Notes: a model not told the origin generated them from the sequence alone. DNA of 64,000 nt from CAVSVP01 sp963731125 (GCA_963731125.1 CAVSVP010000008.1:744001-808000); one strand, 5' to 3'. Shown: positions 54,865-64,000, numbered from the stretch's first letter. Numbers and translations are program-made.

Positions 54865-56107
54865 AGCGCAGCGCCTCGGCTGGTTGCGTACGCGAAGCCC
54901 GCCAGGCGGGATATAAGGTGGCCAGCATCGCCAGGCCAAAAGCGACAATGGCAATCGCCACTACATCGCTCCAGATCAACTCCGAAGGCACTTCGCTGAT
55001 TAGATAAACATCCGGCGACATGAATTTGATATTAAAAAGATTTTCAATAAACGGCACGACGACGTCCAAGTTTAGAGCCAGGGAAATCCCACCGATCAGA
55101 CCCAGCATGGTGCCGATGAAACCAATGGTCGTTCCCTGCACCATAAAAATTCCCATAATGCTGGCCGGCGTGGTCCCCAGGGTACGCAGAATGGCGATAT
55201 CCGCCTGCTTATCGGTGACCACCATCACCAGAGTGGAAACAATATTGAAGGCGGCCACCGCCACAATCAAGGTCAGAATAATAAACATGGCGGTTTTTTC
55301 GATCTGTACGGCCCGGAAAAAATTGGCATGCTCCTGGGTCCAGTCCGACACCAAATACAGACCCTTAGGTAATTGCCCGGCGATTTCCCGGACGATGCGC
55401 GGAGCTTGGAACATATCATCGAGCTTAAGGCGCAGGCCGGTGACATTATTTTCCAGGCGAAACAGCTTGGCACCGTCCTCCAGGTGAATATAGGCCAGGC
55501 TACGGTCGTACTCGTACATCCCAGAATCGAAAATACCAACCACCGTAAAGCGCTTAAGCCGCGGGACCCGCCCGGCTGGCGTAAAGGTGGCCTGGGGTGT
55601 TACCACCGTCAACTTGGTGCCTGTCGGCACATCCAAGGCATTGGCCAGGGATTTGCCCAGAATAATTCCGAACTCACCGGGCTGCAGCGCCGCGAGCGCG
55701 CCGCTCACTATGTTATCGGCGATATCCGACACCCGACGCTCCTCTTCCGGCAGCACCCCTTGAACAATGGCTCCGCTAACCAGAGAGCCATGGATTAACA
55801 TGGCTTCGCCACGGACGTAGGGGGCCCCGCCCAGCACGTGGGGATTGCGCTCTACTTGAGTCTGCACGGTTTGCCAGTCCTGAAGCTGCCCTCCCCAATC
55901 CGAAATGGTGGCATGAGCCGCCATACCCAAGATGCGCTCTCTGACCTCTTTAACCGCACCATTCATCACCGAAAGCACGGTGATTAGCGCCGTGATGCCC
56001 AGGGCGATGCCCAGCATCGAGGTCAAAGAAATAAAGGAAATAAAATGATTACGGCGTTTCGCCCGGGTATAGCGCAGGCCGATAAAGACTTCCAAGGGTC
56101 GGAACAT
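54857..56107 (-). CDS. lolC: Lipoprotein-releasing ABC transporter permease LolC/LolE
   Basis: 416 residues. The N-terminus MFRPLEVFIGLRYTRAKRRN, HFISFISLTSMLGIALG with the first helix is followed by a large periplasmic domain (residues 50-265) and three C-terminal helices (TAMFIILTLIVAVAAFNIVS, MGIFMVQGTTIGFIGTMLGL), ending RTQPAEALRYE. This is the LolC/LolE family. Only one permease gene is next to lolD, so it could be half of a LolC/LolE pair with the partner elsewhere, or a homodimeric LolF-like form. Confidence 0.9.
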   Translation of the reverse strand: MFRPLEVFIGLRYTRAKRRNHFISFISLTSMLGIALGITALITVLSVMNGAVKEVRERILGMAAHATISDWGGQLQDWQTVQTQVERNPHVLGGAPYVRGEAMLIHGSLVSGAIVQGVLPEEERRVSDIADNIVSGALAALQPGEFGIILGKSLANALDVPTGTKLTVVTPQATFTPAGRVPRLKRFTVVGIFDSGMYEYDRSLAYIHLEDGAKLFRLENNVTGLRLKLDDMFQAPRIVREIAGQLPKGLYLVSDWTQEHANFFRAVQIEKTAMFIILTLIVAVAAFNIVSTLVMVVTDKQADIAILRTLGTTPASIMGIFMVQGTTIGFIGTMLGLIGGISLALNLDVVVPFIENLFNIKFMSPDVYLISEVPSELIWSDVVAIAIVAFGLAMLATLYPAWRASRTQPAEALRYE

Positions 56108-56547
56108 GACAACTATCCATTGCTAGCAGGGAATGAAGCTTGGAACAAGCCGGGAACATGAATTATAACCCCGATAAGCACTTACCAACGACTAAAATTA
56201 ACTCGACTTTGGCCAATCTCCCCCGCACGCCACCCCTTTCCTACCAGGGGAGAGGAAAATCAGTTCCGAAAGCGTCAGACTGTCGAGCTGAAAGTTATTT
56301 TCAAGACACGCTGTGAATACATCCCTGTAAGCTCGACTGCGGCATCCATGCCGCAGACGGTCTTGATAACAACTTTCAGCTCGATATTGGGTGTCGCAAT
56401 CCCTCCTTTAGAAAGATGATCTCTGCCAAAAGTTTACTATGCTTCGTCATGAGTACATGGCTTCAGCAACAGCAGCACGTTTATGACAGCACGCTGCTGG
56501 AGACAATCCGAAACCCTTTGATGAGAATTCTGCCGGGAGCCTAAAAC
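56108..56547. other. Intergenic region with palindromic repeat element
   Basis: No gene. It contains the lolC promoter side and the nested palindrome at 56283-56384. A sequence close to the sorA start (CCGGGAGCC) may serve as its ribosome site. Confidence 0.4.
56283..56384. repeat. Nested palindromic (REP-like) element
   Basis: The outer arms TCGAGCTGAAAGTT (56283-56296) and AACTTTCAGCTCGA (56371-56384) are perfect complements. Inside, TTTTCAAGAC pairs with GTCTTGATAA, and at the centre CTGCGGCAT-CC-ATGCCGCAG (56337-56356) forms its own hairpin. A 102-bp cruciform-like unit in an intergenic gap is what REP/BIME elements look like. Whether it recurs in the genome cannot be seen here. Confidence 0.65.
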
Positions 56548-57864
56548 ATGAGCAATAAGCGACGCGAGCGCGGCATTCACGAACTCTATGGGGAAGATCC
56601 TGAACGGGCCGATTGGCTGGTCTGAGGCAGAACCGTAGATCCCCTCACCCGCCGCGGTTTTCTGCAGAAAAGCGGACTCCTGGCCATGAGTGCCTTGTTG
56701 GGTGCGCATATTCCGTTTGCGGACAAGTTGCCCGGCGGATTGATCCCGATAGCGCTGGCCGACAGTAACGAACCCTTCGTGATTCCCGGCAAAGTGGGTT
56801 TACGGGTACTAAACGACCGGCCCGTTAATGCGGAAACACCCGCTCATCTGCTGGACGATCCGGTCACCCCGGCCAGCCGGCTGTTTATCCGAAACAACGG
56901 GATTCCGCCCCATAACATAGACCCCGCCGCCTGGCAGCTCGCGATTGCCGGTGAATCCTGCATAAACCCCACTACCTTTACGCTGCCGGAACTCAAAAAG
57001 CAATTCCCCCACCACACGTACCAGCTCCAGCTGGAGTGCGGGGGCAACGGCCGCAGCGGATTTAACCCCCCTGCCAAGGGCAACCAATGGACCACCGGCG
57101 CGGTAGGCTGCCCTGCATGGACGGGAATACGGCTGAAAGACGTGCTGGAGTTCTGCGGCATTAAAGAAGATGCGGTCTATATCGGTTATTACGGTGCCGA
57201 TGTTCACCTAAGCGGCGATCCCAATAAAGTCGTGATCTCCCGCGGCGTTCCCATGGCTAAGGCGCTACAGGATGAAACGCTGATCGCCTGGGCCATCAAC
57301 GGGGAAGATATGCCTTTACTGAACGGCCACCCCCTGCGGCTTATCGCCGCCGGTTGGTCTGGCTCCGTAGCCGGCAAGTGGCTGACAAAGATTGTTATTC
57401 GTAACCAGGTACATGACGGCCCCAAAATGGGCGGACAATCCTATCGGGTTCCCTGCCATCCTGTCGCCCCCGGTACCGAGGTGCCCGACGAGGATATGTG
57501 CATTATTACCTCCATGCCGGTGAAGTCGTTGATCACTTTTCCCGAATCGGGGATTAGCCAGCCGTTAGGTAATACGCTGACGGTGCGCGGCAAGGCCTGG
57601 GTGGGAGACCTGGAGGTCAACGAGCTTTATGTGTCTATCGATTTCGGCGCCACTTGGCAAAAAGCCAACCTAAAACCCCCCGTCAATCGGTTGGCCTGGC
57701 AGCTTTGGGATTCGGAAATCACCTTCCCGGAGATCGGCTACTACGAAGTCTGGGCCCGGGCCGTAGACAGCAATGGCACATCCCAACCCATGGTAATCCC
57801 CGGCTGGAATCCCAGGGGCTACCTTAATAACGCTTGCCATCGCATTGCCGTCCAGGTGGTATAA
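56548..57864 (+). pseudogene. sorA: Sulfite dehydrogenase molybdenum subunit (SorA/SoxC-like), in-frame TGA before the Tat signal
   Basis: From ATG 56548, MSNKRRERGIHELYGEDPER, ADWLV is followed by TGA (56623-56625), then GRTVDPLTRRGFLQKSGLLA, MSALLGAHIPFAD. Reading through would give a 438-codon sulfite-oxidase-family protein with a twin-Arg signal (TRRGFLQ), the molybdopterin Cys in QLECGGNGRSGF, and SGSVAGKWLTKIVI. A Trp codon (TGG) at the TGA would be natural. The next ATG, 56686, lies after the twin Arg, so Tat export would fail. It pairs with the cytochrome gene 3 bp downstream. It oxidises sulfite in the periplasm if functional. Confidence 0.8.
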
Positions 57865-57867
57865 ATC

Positions 57868-58230
57868 ATGACGAGTTACAGAAACGCTATACTCGGCGCC
57901 AGCTTACTGCTTTTCATAACATCCGCGTCAGCCCAGGAAATCGACGAACAGACCGGATTGGTTATCGACACCCATTGGGAAACGGTGAAGATTCACTGTA
58001 CCGTCTGTCATTCTGCCAAATTGATTACCGCCCAGCGCGGCAGCCGAGAAACTTGGCAAGAGATTATCCGCTGGATGCAGGCCACCCAGGGACTCTGGCA
58101 GTTCCCAGAGGAAACGGAGAACCATATCCTCGATTACCTGGCCAAGCATTATCCACCTGGCGACGGCTATCGCCGTAAACCGCTCTCGCCCCTCTTGATG
58201 CCGGCGAATCCTTATGAGGGGGAGAGTTGA
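57868..58230 (+). CDS. sorB: Monoheme cytochrome c subunit of sulfite dehydrogenase (SorB-like)
   Basis: 120 residues. A signal peptide (MTSYRNAILGASLLLFITSA) is followed by a single heme-binding motif, CTVCH, near residue 48, and a downstream Met (IRWMQATQGLW) is a candidate sixth ligand. It starts 3 bp after the sorA stop, so both are one operon. SorB takes electrons from the Mo cofactor of SorA and passes them to cytochrome c or oxidase. Confidence 0.82.
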   Translation: MTSYRNAILGASLLLFITSASAQEIDEQTGLVIDTHWETVKIHCTVCHSAKLITAQRGSRETWQEIIRWMQATQGLWQFPEETENHILDYLAKHYPPGDGYRRKPLSPLLMPANPYEGES

Positions 58231-58326
58231 CGGCTGCAGCGTTTGTTCAGTAACAACATTAAACCTCCTGCCAAAATCACCCCATTACACACAAGTAAAT
58301 ATTCGGCCAACCCATTCTTGGAACGA

Positions 58327-59184
58327 TCAGCGGGTTAGCACCTGCCTGAAGTGTTGATCCAAAGGATAAACCCATAAGTCCTTGATGGGAACACTCTGTT
58401 TTCGAGCCGGTCCGAGTTTCCCCCGGCCTTGAGTTTGACCCAGGTAAACCCAATTGGCCGCTTGGTAGCAGGTGCCCTGAAAGCGGGGTTTCTCCACGAA
58501 AGTCTCTAGCAGGACGGGGCGATAGCCATACTGCTGCTGCCACTGCCTGGGAAGCAGCCGGGCGGCCTTGGCTAAGATCATGGAGGCCAGATTGCGGGAG
58601 TGCACCCAGGGCAGGATCAGAAAGCGGGCATTGTTGACGATCAGCGGCAGATGTCGCGTGCGCTGCTCAGGGCGCCAGCCGATATCGCGGTCGCGTGGCG
58701 CGACCTGCCAGGCGGCGGCGCCAAAGCCGAGCCGCGCGATCAGTTGTGGGCCGGAGAAGATGCGGTAGCGCAATTGGGCGCCAGGCAGGGGTTGATAGCC
58801 GAGATAGTGGTAGCGGTGGAGGTACTCGTTCCACCGCCGCGAATCCTGGCGGTTTTGAACCGGTTGCAGTCGTAGCGGGGTGAGGGCCCGAGCCGGGCTG
58901 ACGATCGGTAGCCCGGGATCGGTTTGCGAAGTGATCGCCACCGTTGCCCGGGGTTGGGGGTGACGCGGGGGTGGCAGCTCGATGAGCCCATCGCGGTGCA
59001 TCCGTAGCATGGCGACGCGGGCGGACATGTCTTTCCAGCCGCCATCGGCCTTGTACCAGCCCAGGACCTGACAGGTCAATCGGGAGAGCTCGGCGCGGGT
59101 GCGTCCGGGCGCCTCAGCAATGAGCCGACGGATTTGGGCGATCTCCTCGGCACGGAAGTGGCGACCACAGTAGCGATAGCTCAC
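58327..59184 (-). CDS. DUF4338 (DruA-like) protein on an IS66 remnant
   Basis: 285 residues, intact. RYCGRHFRAEEIAQIRRLIA (N-terminus), TRAELSRLTCQVLGW, WNEYLHRYHYLGYQPLPGAQ, LRYRIFSGPQLIARLGFGAA, NNARFLILPWVHSRNLASMI and FQGTCYQAANWVYLGQTQGR match the DUF4338 family, which includes DruA of the Druantia defence system. The catalytic role is unknown. Its start overlaps the end of an IS66 transposase fragment by 4 bp, so it belongs to the transposon. No druB-E genes are present, so it is not a Druantia locus. Confidence 0.8.
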   Translation of the reverse strand: MSYRYCGRHFRAEEIAQIRRLIAEAPGRTRAELSRLTCQVLGWYKADGGWKDMSARVAMLRMHRDGLIELPPPRHPQPRATVAITSQTDPGLPIVSPARALTPLRLQPVQNRQDSRRWNEYLHRYHYLGYQPLPGAQLRYRIFSGPQLIARLGFGAAAWQVAPRDRDIGWRPEQRTRHLPLIVNNARFLILPWVHSRNLASMILAKAARLLPRQWQQQYGYRPVLLETFVEKPRFQGTCYQAANWVYLGQTQGRGKLGPARKQSVPIKDLWVYPLDQHFRQVLTR

Positions 59185-59625
59185 GAGCGGTCGTGACCGG
59201 GTACGGGTGCGGTGGGTGAGGCCGGTGGCGCCTGGGGGGAATAGGGTCGGGTCAGCTCAGCACGTCGCGGTTCCTCCATGCGCCACGGCAGAAAGGGATC
59301 GAGATCCCGCGGGGGGCGGGCGCCATTGTCGGCACACGCCTGGAGATAAACCGTCAACCAGTGCCGCGGGTTAATGCCCCACAGCTCCAACGTCTGCAGC
59401 ACCGAGAAGCGGGTGGCGGCCAACTGCGCACTCCAGAGGCTGCCCGATCCATAGTAGTGCTTGCGTCCGGTCACCGGGGTACGCAGGCTGTTCTCGGCGC
59501 GATTGTTGTCCAGAGGAACCTCGGGGTGATCGAGAAAGAGAGTCAGCCCTGGCCAGTGCTCAAGCAGGCTCTGGAGCACCTGCTGTTGTTGGCGTTGCGC
59601 CCCCTTGGATAAGGGAGAGTCGATT
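59181..59625 (-). pseudogene. IS66-family transposase, C-terminal fragment
   Basis: On the minus strand from about 59625: SPLSKGAQRQQQQVLQSLLE, HWPGLTLFLDHPEVPLDNNR, AENSLRTPVTGRKHYYGSGS is the IS66 catalytic C-terminus (Glu in NNRAEN). The end of the frame (59181) overlaps the DUF4338 start. The N-terminal two thirds and the small orfs of IS66 are missing; an unrelated AT-rich stretch begins at about 59626. Confidence 0.8.
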
Positions 59626-59777
59626 CAAAGTAAAAAAACCATTTAAAATTATAATATTATCCGACATGCATCGCTAACCTGTTAGCGCTTCAGCGGTGTT
59701 CGGCTCGGCTGACTGATGATCTGCCAGAGTTTCCCGACCTGCTCGCCCATGGCACTGATCCCTTCGCTGATCGATCG

Positions 59778-60771
59778 CTACCCGGTCATCACCAGCAAAT
59801 GGAAGCTCATGTTGCGGATCAGCGCCATATTAGCCGCCGCTGGTGAGTCCACCAAGCCACCATCATCTTCCTGCAAGACGACACCTTTAGTCCAGTGCAG
59901 GGTGTTTTCGAGCTTGCGATGACCCCGAACACGCTGCGCCAAGCGCCACGCCCTGAATGGCTCGCGGGTGATGTAATACGTGGGGTTGTCGAAGGGTTTA
60001 CCGTCCCGCTCGCCCTGCCGCCGAACGCCGATAGACTGCTCCAGCCCCGGCCATTGCGCCTTCATCGCCGCCGCGGCCGGCCAGCATGTGCGCCGACAAC
60101 GGGTATCATGACCATGGCCGCTTTGGCGCCAACTCCAGGCCGCCGTCGCTGCATTCTGCGCCGTCCGCGCGAGGCGCTTAGGGAGCGTCGGTTGATTGCC
60201 TTTGACGGGGATGAGGTAGCCGTGGCCCTGGGCAGTAATCTGGGCCACCGGTTTTTTTGGCAAGGCAGCGCATCCAGAGTGACCACCGAACGCTCGATCC
60301 GCAGCGTGCCGATCAATGCTTGCACCACGTCGATTTCGCTGGGCTTATCATTGTCCAGCTTACCGACGCCGCAGATCAGCTGACGAGGATGACTAAAAAA
60401 CGACACCAGCGAGGTAACACGTTGTTTCTCGCCTTCCTTGGGTGGGAAGGTGCGGGTGATACGCTTGCCATCCATAGCGATCGTCTCGGCCTGCGCGTAC
60501 TGCGGCATCCAGCGATTGAACTGCCTACACAAGCCCTCGCTCGACAGCTGCTGGCTCAAGCGTTGCAACGTACTGTAGGAGGGCGCTTTATCGCGCGGTA
60601 ACGGGATCACCTCGGCCAGCGCTTGCACATGGGTGCGCGCAAAGCGCGCGATCCCTTTCAGGCTCGTTCGCCCGCATAGCATCGCCATTACCATAATCGT
60701 TACGCTCGACAACTGCACAGGGCGAATGCCTTTCGCATGACGCGGGTCTGCTAACTCGGATAAATAATGCA
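59778..60771 (-). pseudogene. Second ISAs1-family transposase, frameshifted, 5' end cut by IS1182
   Basis: From the IS1182 end the frame reads LLVHYLSELADPRHAKGIRP, GRTSLKGIARFARTH, AETIAMDGKRITRTF, GKLDNDKPSEIDVVQALIGT, VVTLDALPCQKN. After a one-base shift near 60250 it continues KPVAQITAQGHGYLIPVKGN to RNMSFHLLVMTG at 59778. The block order is that of ISAs1/H-repeat transposases. The start codon region is replaced by the IS1182 terminus, so this copy is dead. It differs from the ISAs1 at 40345. Confidence 0.82.
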
Positions 60772-60889
60772 CTAGGAGGCTGTCCACGAAATAGCCGAGC
60801 TGGTTCATTGGGGTTGCAAGCTGTCAGATAAAGCGAGAAGATAGCGAGCCTTAGCGGCAGAGTCATCAAGAGAGACGGGGCCAAAGCCG

Positions 60890-62439
60890 ATGGCACGCAA
60901 ACAGGGTGGGAAAAAATATCGTCCTTGGGAACCCGAGCGTTACCGGGATGAAGTCTATCGTCCGGTAGCGAAATTACCGGAAGGTGATTTAGTGTTTTTC
61001 CTAATTGATACGGTGAAGCAGTTGGACTTAAGTCAGTTCTACGCGCCGTATGAGCAGGAGACGCGTGGAGCGCCCCCGTTTGATCCGGCGATGTTGGTGT
61101 GTCTATTGCTGTATGCCTATTGTGTGGGGGTGTTTACGAGCCGCAAGATTGCGCAAGCGTGTGAACGCAATTTAGCGTTTTTGGCGATGGTGGGTGAAGA
61201 GCGCCCGGATTTTCGCACCATCAGTGACTTTCGCAAACAGCATCTGGAGGCCTTTGCAGAGGTCTTTGTGCAAGTGCTACGCATTGCCGGCGAGGCGGGG
61301 CTGGTGAAATTAGGTAATGTGTCGACGGACGGGACCAAAGTTCAGGGTAATGCCTCACGGCACAAAGCGATGAGTTATGGCCATATGAAAAAAGAAGTGG
61401 TGCGCTTACGGGCCGAGATTGAGGCGTTGCTCGAGCAGGCGCAGCAGCAGGATGCGGCCGAAGAGGCGATGCTGGGGGTGAGTCGAGGCGATGAGTTACC
61501 GAGCGAGTTGCAACGCCGCGAGCAACGTCTGGGCAGATCGAAGCGGCGATGAAGCGCCTGGAAGCACGAGCTAAAGCGGAGGCCGAAGAAGAACGTCGCC
61601 GGCGCGCCGAAGCGGACGCCGAACGGGCGCGCCAAGGCAAAAAGCGCCGTGGCAAAGCGCCTAAGCCGATCCGTGAGACCCCCGATGACAAAGCGCAACT
61701 GAGCTTCACCGACGCCGAGCTCAACCTCATGCGCACCCCGAATAAAGGCTGGGACTACTGTGGCAATGCCCAGGCCAGTGTGGATGACGGTTGCCAGATC
61801 ATCGTCGCCTGTGCGGTCTGTGCCGAGAGTAACGACAAACAACAAGCCCAACCGCTGGGCGAAGCCATTCAGGCGAATCTCAACCGCGCCGGCATCGAGC
61901 CGCCCCGGGACGAAGCGGAGCAACCGCAGCCGATCCCTGCGAGTCTGGACAGTGGCTATTACAGTGCCCAAGCGGTCGAGGACCTGGAGCGCTTAGGATT
62001 TGATCCGTACATTGCCACGGGCCGCGAAGTGCCAGCAGCGGTGCTCAGCGAAGCGCCCGCCTCGAGCGAGTCGATCGCCTCGAGCGAGTCGATCGCCTCG
62101 AGTGGGTCGGTTGCCTCGAGTGGGTCGGTTGCCTCGAGCGAGTCGGTCGCTGACAACGCCGCCAGCCAGACCTCCGAGACACAAGCGAAGCCGGCTACCA
62201 AGGCGGCGGCGACCAAAGCGGCGATGACGGCGAAGCTGCGCACACCGGAAGGGCGTGCCCTGTATGGTCGACGCAAAGTGATCGTGGAACCGGTGTTTGG
62301 TCAGATCAAAGAAGTGCGTGGTTTCCGGCGCTTTCTCTTGCGCGGGCTGGACAAAGTGCGCGGTGAGTGGCGGTTGGTCTGCCTAACGCACAATCTGTTG
62401 AAGCTCTGGCGCTATGGCGAGGTTGCCGTCAGTGCCTGA
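60890..62439 (+). pseudogene. IS1182-family transposase, one-base frameshift
   Basis: The first part (60890-61552) reads KKYRPWEPERYRDEVYRPVA, GAPPFDPAMLVCLLLYAYCV, ERPDFRTISDFRKQHLEAF, VSTDGTKVQGNAS (first Asp) and a helical arm. One base is lost near 61525 (RLG, then SKRR-stop; the natural continuation QIEAAMKRLEARAKAEAEEE is in the next frame). The second part (61549-62439) gives GWDYCGNAQASVDDGCQIIV (second Asp), SLDSGYYSAQAVEDL, YGRRKVIVEPVFGQIKEVRG (catalytic Glu) and FRRFLLRGLDKVRGEWRLVC. It is split in two, so it is likely inactive unless frameshifting occurs. Confidence 0.85.
62059..62148 (+). repeat. Five 18-bp tandem repeats in the IS1182 transposase gene
   Basis: Units GCCTCGAGCGAGTCGATC (with G/A and T/C variants) are repeated five times with an 18-bp period, giving a Ser-rich linker ASSESI/ASSGSV. 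The linker lies between the second Asp and the Glu of the catalytic domain and is likely to vary in copy number. Confidence 0.85.
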
Positions 62440-62643
62440 AAAAGGCACAAAAACCCCTGTAGGCCTGGCAACACCCCCGTACAGCCGGCGTGCCTAGCGT
62501 GATCAGAGGGTCGAAGCGATTGGATTGTGAAAAAAAACACACGATTCGAAGCCCGAGATTAAACCTAAACTAAACAAATCACCTGCCTGCAGAGGATGCA
62601 CGGGCAGTGCATTTAATTCTCGGACAGCCTCCTAGAAGACACT
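62440..62643. other. IS1182 3' end and a short gap
   Basis: Non-coding IS1182 sequence up to 62635, then 8 bp to the flippase stop codon. Nothing else seen. Confidence 0.5.
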
Positions 62644-64000
62644 TTAAACTTTTGACCCTATTTTTGGCAAAAAACCTTTACCGATATTAAAAACTTTTAC
62701 CACAAGAGATGGAGATACTAGATAAATTGTAAGTAGATAAAGAATAATACCTCCAACTGTGCAGGTTACTAGAACTGGTACGGGCCCAAATTTCTGGTTA
62801 AAAAGTCCTTTTAAAAAAAGAATCCACATTACCATTATAAAAGATCCTGTAACAGCAGGTAAAAATTGCCATAAATAAGCTTTGAAGTTTATTTTAATAA
62901 GCCGATTGACTGCCCAAAGCCAAAACGGAAACATAAAAAAATTAACAATGGTATACGATATAGCAACGGCTACTATTCCCCATCTCACTGCTATCAAAAA
63001 ACCAATAACATTAGTCATTGCCTCGAGTATTTGTAATGTTAATCGCCAGTTTGGTTTTCCTAAACTGATAATGATGACTGCATGAAACCGCAAAACGCTT
63101 TGTAAAATACCAACTAAAGCTAAGACTTGCATCACGGGGATACTTGGAGTCCACTTTTCTCCGAATAGCATTATTACAAGTTCTGGTGAAAGTAAACTAA
63201 TAGCAAAGAAGGCAGGAAAAGATATTAAGCTTACAATTTGTATTACATTATAGAAATTTCTTTGTAAGCGTTTTGTTTCTTTTTGTAATCTTGAAAAGGT
63301 CGGCATCATGACACGTTCCACAACACCAACCAATAAATCGGATACGATCGTAATTAGACGGTATGCAATGTTATAGTACCCAAGAGCTACAGGACCTAAA
63401 AAGTATCCAATGATAAAATTGTCTGCATGGCGATTAACGACGTTTAGCAGTTCGATTCCTGTCACACTTATCCCAAAATTAAATAGATCCTTGCCATGCT
63501 TTATGGAGAATTTGAAACGCGGCCTCCAGTCTGCTATGCTCCAGATCAAAACAACCCCTACCAGAGAAGTAGTTAACTGTCTTCCAACAAGACTCCATGC
63601 ACCAAAGTTCAATAGAGCCAGCATTACACCAACTAAACCTCCTACTAAACTTCCTGTCATCGAACGGAGAGCTAATAACTTGAAATCAAATTTACGCAGT
63701 AAAATAGCCGTTTGAACATTGATTAAAGCTGAAAATAGGAAACCGATAGACAACCAAGTAATGATTGGAGCTAATCTGGGTTCGCCGAATAATGCTGCAA
63801 TCTCTTCGGCACTAAAAAATGTCAAAAATATAACTGTTATGCTAATACCTAAATTTGCCCAAAAAGCAGTGTCGAGATGTTCAGTATCCAAATTATGACG
63901 CTGCACAATTGCTGTACTGAATCCGAATGTTACAAAAGTTCTAGTAGACTGAATAAAAACACTTGCTAAAGCCACCAAACCAAAATCTTCAGGTTTAAGT
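62644..64000 (-). CDS. Wzx/WzxC-type polysaccharide flippase, 5' end beyond the window
   Basis: About 452 residues are visible and the frame is still open at 64000 (LKPEDFGLVALASV), so the start lies outside. It has twelve or so helices with the MOP/polysaccharide-transporter pattern: FGFSTAIVQRHNLDTEHLDT, VVNRHADNFIIGYFLGPVAL, GYYNIAYRLITIVSD and VMMPTFSRLQKETKRLQRNF, typical of WzxC/AmsL-like lipopolysaccharide or colanic-acid flippases. It moves lipid-linked sugar units across the inner membrane. Lower GC than its surroundings, as is usual in surface-polysaccharide clusters, suggests transfer. IS1182 ends just after its stop. Confidence 0.85.
   Translation of the reverse strand, partial: LKPEDFGLVALASVFIQSTRTFVTFGFSTAIVQRHNLDTEHLDTAFWANLGISITVIFLTFFSAEEIAALFGEPRLAPIITWLSIGFLFSALINVQTAILLRKFDFKLLALRSMTGSLVGGLVGVMLALLNFGAWSLVGRQLTTSLVGVVLIWSIADWRPRFKFSIKHGKDLFNFGISVTGIELLNVVNRHADNFIIGYFLGPVALGYYNIAYRLITIVSDLLVGVVERVMMPTFSRLQKETKRLQRNFYNVIQIVSLISFPAFFAISLLSPELVIMLFGEKWTPSIPVMQVLALVGILQSVLRFHAVIIISLGKPNWRLTLQILEAMTNVIGFLIAVRWGIVAVAISYTIVNFFMFPFWLWAVNRLIKINFKAYLWQFLPAVTGSFIMVMWILFLKGLFNQKFGPVPVLVTCTVGGIILYLLTIYLVSPSLVVKVFNIGKGFLPKIGSKV

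Larger units (their letters stand above)
60772..62635 (+). mobile_element. IS1182-family insertion sequence
   Basis: The ends are CTAGGAGGCTGTCC at 60772 and the complement ending at 62635. CTAG occurs on both sides and is either part of the inverted repeat or a 4-bp palindromic target duplication. The element carries one frameshifted transposase. It cuts the N-terminus of an ISAs1 gene and stops 9 bp before the end of the flippase gene. Confidence 0.85.

Noticed and set aside
56623..56625. TGA as a selenocysteine codon in the sorA-like gene
   Set aside because: The position is in the signal region rather than an active site, and I see no SECIS-like hairpin right after it. A Trp to stop mutation is simpler.
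58327..59184. A Druantia defence system
   Set aside because: Only a DruA-like gene is present. No large helicase DruE or DruB-D genes lie nearby, and the gene is attached to an IS66 remnant.
1..64000. tRNA or rRNA genes
   Set aside because: No cloverleaf with the usual T-loop (GGTTCGAATCC-like) or rRNA signature was seen by eye; a tRNAscan run would be decisive.

Overview
This 64 kb window looks like a gammaproteobacterial chromosome of the Nitrosococcus/Chromatiales kind. The evidence is a LolC/LolD lipoprotein exporter followed by DUF2062 and comEC, an Isp-type [NiFe] hydrogenase, a SorAB-like sulfite dehydrogenase, a phasin, and a VPEID-CTERM/exosortase E locus. The genus is an inference. 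The window is crowded with insertion sequences (IS): at least twelve elements or remnants of the IS21, IS630, IS4/IS50, Tn3, IS1634, IS256, ISAs1, ISAzo13, IS66 and IS1182 families, two elements I cannot assign, and two MITE-like elements. For several of them the exact ends and target-site duplications (TSDs) can be read by eye.

Layout. 1-3200: IS21 and IS630 remnants, a small VPEID-CTERM protein, and a dead IS50-type element abutting its C-terminus. 3728-9236: an exosortase E/CAAX-protease gene broken into three pieces by a Tn3-family fragment and a 1742-bp IS. 9462-11485: a KfrA-like coiled-coil DNA-binding protein with tandem palindromic operators, and a voltage-gated-type K+ channel. 11658-18736: a secreted sulfatase with FG-GAP-like repeats, split by a 4.2-kb nested element. 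18884-21811: a double-VanZ membrane protein and an acyl-CoA-ligase-like enzyme. 21962-28906: nested mobile DNA (IS4 pieces, a large serine recombinase gene carrying a MITE and an IS256, and the second copy of the 1742-bp IS). 29094-29555: a cereblon-like CULT-domain protein whose stop codon is the target of an IS630-type insertion.

30998-40193 is the hydrogenase region. It holds a degraded second small-subunit gene fused to a hemerythrin tail and split by a 102-bp MITE, then hybE, a hupH-like gene, and the tightly overlapping operon hynS-isp1-isp2-hynL. A Tus-like protein and a thioredoxin-fold protein follow. FNR/DNR-type palindromes lie upstream of hybE and of hupH, which suggests oxygen-responsive control.

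40345-58230 is mostly ordinary chromosome: an FKBP-type PPIase, serS, a tandem-repeat protein, a phasin with a PhaR-like operator, a HepT-YihY fusion, an AIM24 protein and a TerD-AIM24 fusion, an EF-hand protein, comEC, DUF2062, lolD, lolC, and a sorAB pair whose sorA has an in-frame TGA ahead of the Tat signal. 58327-62635 is mobile DNA again (a DUF4338/DruA-like gene on an IS66 remnant, ISAs1, IS1182). The window ends inside a Wzx-type polysaccharide flippase.

The most striking overall signal is a protein-sorting/extracellular system (VPEID substrate, exosortase E/protease, sulfatase, VanZ) dismantled by insertions, several of which could be undone in frame by precise excision.
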